Origin: an archaeon
GTDB lineage: Archaea > Asgardarchaeota > Hermodarchaeia > Hermodarchaeales > Hermodarchaeaceae
Direction: 5' to 3'
Assembly (NCBI GenBank): GCA_016550405.1
Contig: JABXGX010000207.1
Location: 1 to 6,246, forward strand
Length of the DNA stretch: 6,246 nt
Shown here in pieces: positions 5,715-6,246 of the stretch. Below the pieces are notes generated by a model. That model was not told where the DNA came from and searched no databases. It worked only from the letters and a program-made list of their open reading frames with translations. Position 1 is the stretch's first letter, and each line of letters starts with the position of its first letter. The position numbers and the translations under genes were made by a program.

Positions 5715-5722
5715 CTTTAAAT
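5715..5722 (-). promoter_or_regulatory. Probable archaeal TATA box of the four-helix membrane protein gene
   Basis: The minus strand reads ATTTAAAG, about 41 bases before the ATG at 5678, with GTTGA upstream in BRE position. The transcript would begin near 5693 with a leader of about 15 bases holding the GGTGGAG site. The spacing closely matches the candidate boxes at 1896 and 3828. Confidence 0.5.
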
Positions 5723-5723
5723 T

Positions 5724-5737
5724 CAACAAAATTGTTG
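5724..5737. promoter_or_regulatory. Palindrome next to the TATA box (possible operator)
   Basis: CAACAAAATTGTTG has six-base inverted arms around a two-base centre and directly abuts the upstream edge of the TATA box, covering the BRE position. A dimeric regulator bound here would compete with or recruit TFB/TBP. No regulator gene is in the window, so the role is inferred from position and symmetry only. Confidence 0.35.
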
Positions 5738-5771
5738 TAGATAAAACTTCTTCTTTTTACTCAACCGAATC

Positions 5772-5791
5772 AAAAAAACGTGGGCATCCAC
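5772..5791 (-). terminator. Hairpin and T7 tract after the phosphoesterase gene
   Basis: Downstream of the phosphoesterase stop (5825) the minus strand reads GTGG, loop ATGC, CCAC, then G and seven T. The stem is only four base pairs, but an oligo-T run is itself an archaeal termination signal. It would separate the phosphoesterase transcript from the membrane-protein gene that follows. Confidence 0.5.
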
Positions 5792-5824
5792 CACAGCTTG
5801 TGATTACAACCTATTAATCGCTAT

Positions 5825-6246
5825 TCATTTTTTTCTATGCCAATAGATAATCACTACTACCAAGACAACGACGATGATGACGATAAGGCATAGACTGATG
5901 AGTAGAAGTTCAATGGGGAAGGGAGGGAGGGGGATAGCTGGTCTCTCGATATTGAAGGAATCTAGGAGGCTGTGGTCGGCTCTGTATGCCGTCACGGTGA
6001 CATTTACGGGATTCACTTCGATGTTACAGTAATGATACTCCGACGCTGCTACATCGCCGGGTTGCCAAATCGGCGCGGAGGTATTAATTCCCGCCAGGGG
6101 CGCTCCTCCCCCACCGGTCGTGACATAGTAGATCCCATCTCGTAGGGTTCGATAATAGTAGTGATCATGGCCATTCAGGACCAAATCGACATCAAACTGC
6201 ATAAACAGTGCATGGAACTGCGCACGCACCGATTCCGCTTCCGCCC
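5825..6246 (-). CDS. C-terminal part of a membrane-anchored calcineurin-like phosphoesterase
   Basis: The frame is open to the right edge, so the N-terminus, and any signal peptide and first metal motifs, lie outside. The visible 139 residues begin AEAESVRAQFHALFMQ, continue VDLVLNGHDHYYYRT with the GHDH metal-binding motif, and then YYVTTGGGGAPLAG, the glycine loop typical of the purple-acid-phosphatase branch of calcineurin-like enzymes. A short beta-rich part follows (SEYHYCNIEVNPVNVTVTAY). The end is a proline-rich linker (AIPLPPFPIE), about 22 hydrophobic residues and WHRKK. This places the catalytic domain outside the cell and the basic tail in the cytoplasm. It should hydrolyse phosphate esters with two metal ions; the substrate is unknown. 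A GTG in frame at 6229 is an internal valine codon rather than the start, since homologous sequence continues upstream of it. Confidence 0.93.
   Translation of the reverse strand, partial: AEAESVRAQFHALFMQFDVDLVLNGHDHYYYRTLRDGIYYVTTGGGGAPLAGINTSAPIWQPGDVAASEYHYCNIEVNPVNVTVTAYRADHSLLDSFNIERPAIPLPPFPIELLLISLCLIVIIVVVLVVVIIYWHRKK

Noticed and set aside
5340..5817. Two plus-strand frames (92 and 109 codons) opposite the four-helix membrane protein
   Set aside because: Both are rich in Asn, Thr and Lys, as expected from the reverse complement of codons for hydrophobic residues, and cover the minus-strand promoter and ribosome-binding site.
1..6246. Insertion sequences, CRISPR arrays, rRNA or prophage parts
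   Set aside because: No transposase or integrase motifs, no regularly spaced repeats and no rRNA signatures were seen on either strand.

Overview
The window looks archaeal, most likely from an Asgard-type lineage of moderate GC (Thorarchaeia-like is my best guess; this is inference, not proof). Reasons: several starts have an A/T-rich TATA-like box about 37-53 nt upstream, giving short leaders, sometimes with a GGAGGT- or GGTGGAG-type ribosome-binding site. No convincing bacterial -35/-10 pairs were seen. A surface phosphoesterase ends in a proline-rich linker, one long hydrophobic helix and a short basic tail, a cell-surface anchor common in archaea. A signal-peptide LVIVD-repeat propeller and many orphan small membrane proteins fit the same picture.

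Layout, left to right. Positions 1-1763 (minus) hold a secreted LVIVD-repeat beta-propeller protein that runs off the left edge; 587 residues are visible without a stop. A 174-bp divergent promoter region separates it from two plus-strand orphan membrane proteins (1938-2162, two helices; 2387-2830, four helices). The second converges with a minus-strand alpha/beta hydrolase (2837-3664) across only six bases. The next 690 bp contain a 57-residue very basic ORF (3866-4039) with a good archaeal TATA box. Its frame stays open for 69 more codons after its TAG. The same stretch holds a strong minus-strand hairpin plus T-tract (4131-4154) at the end of a foldable region, which may be the 3' end of an RNA gene. 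Then come a creatininase-family metallohydrolase (4362-5090, plus), a doubtful 56-residue ORF (5138-5308, minus), a four-helix membrane protein (5331-5678, minus) with a palindrome against its TATA box, and the C-terminal part of a membrane-anchored calcineurin-like phosphoesterase (5825-6246, minus, cut by the right edge).

The genes do not form one pathway. Strands alternate and most genes seem to have their own promoters, so this reads as a set of single-gene units. The common theme is the cell envelope: two extracytoplasmic proteins at the edges and three small integral membrane proteins between them, plus two soluble hydrolases. I see no mobile element, CRISPR array, rRNA or tRNA, and no clear evidence of a new multi-gene system. 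The least explained part is 3668-4361.
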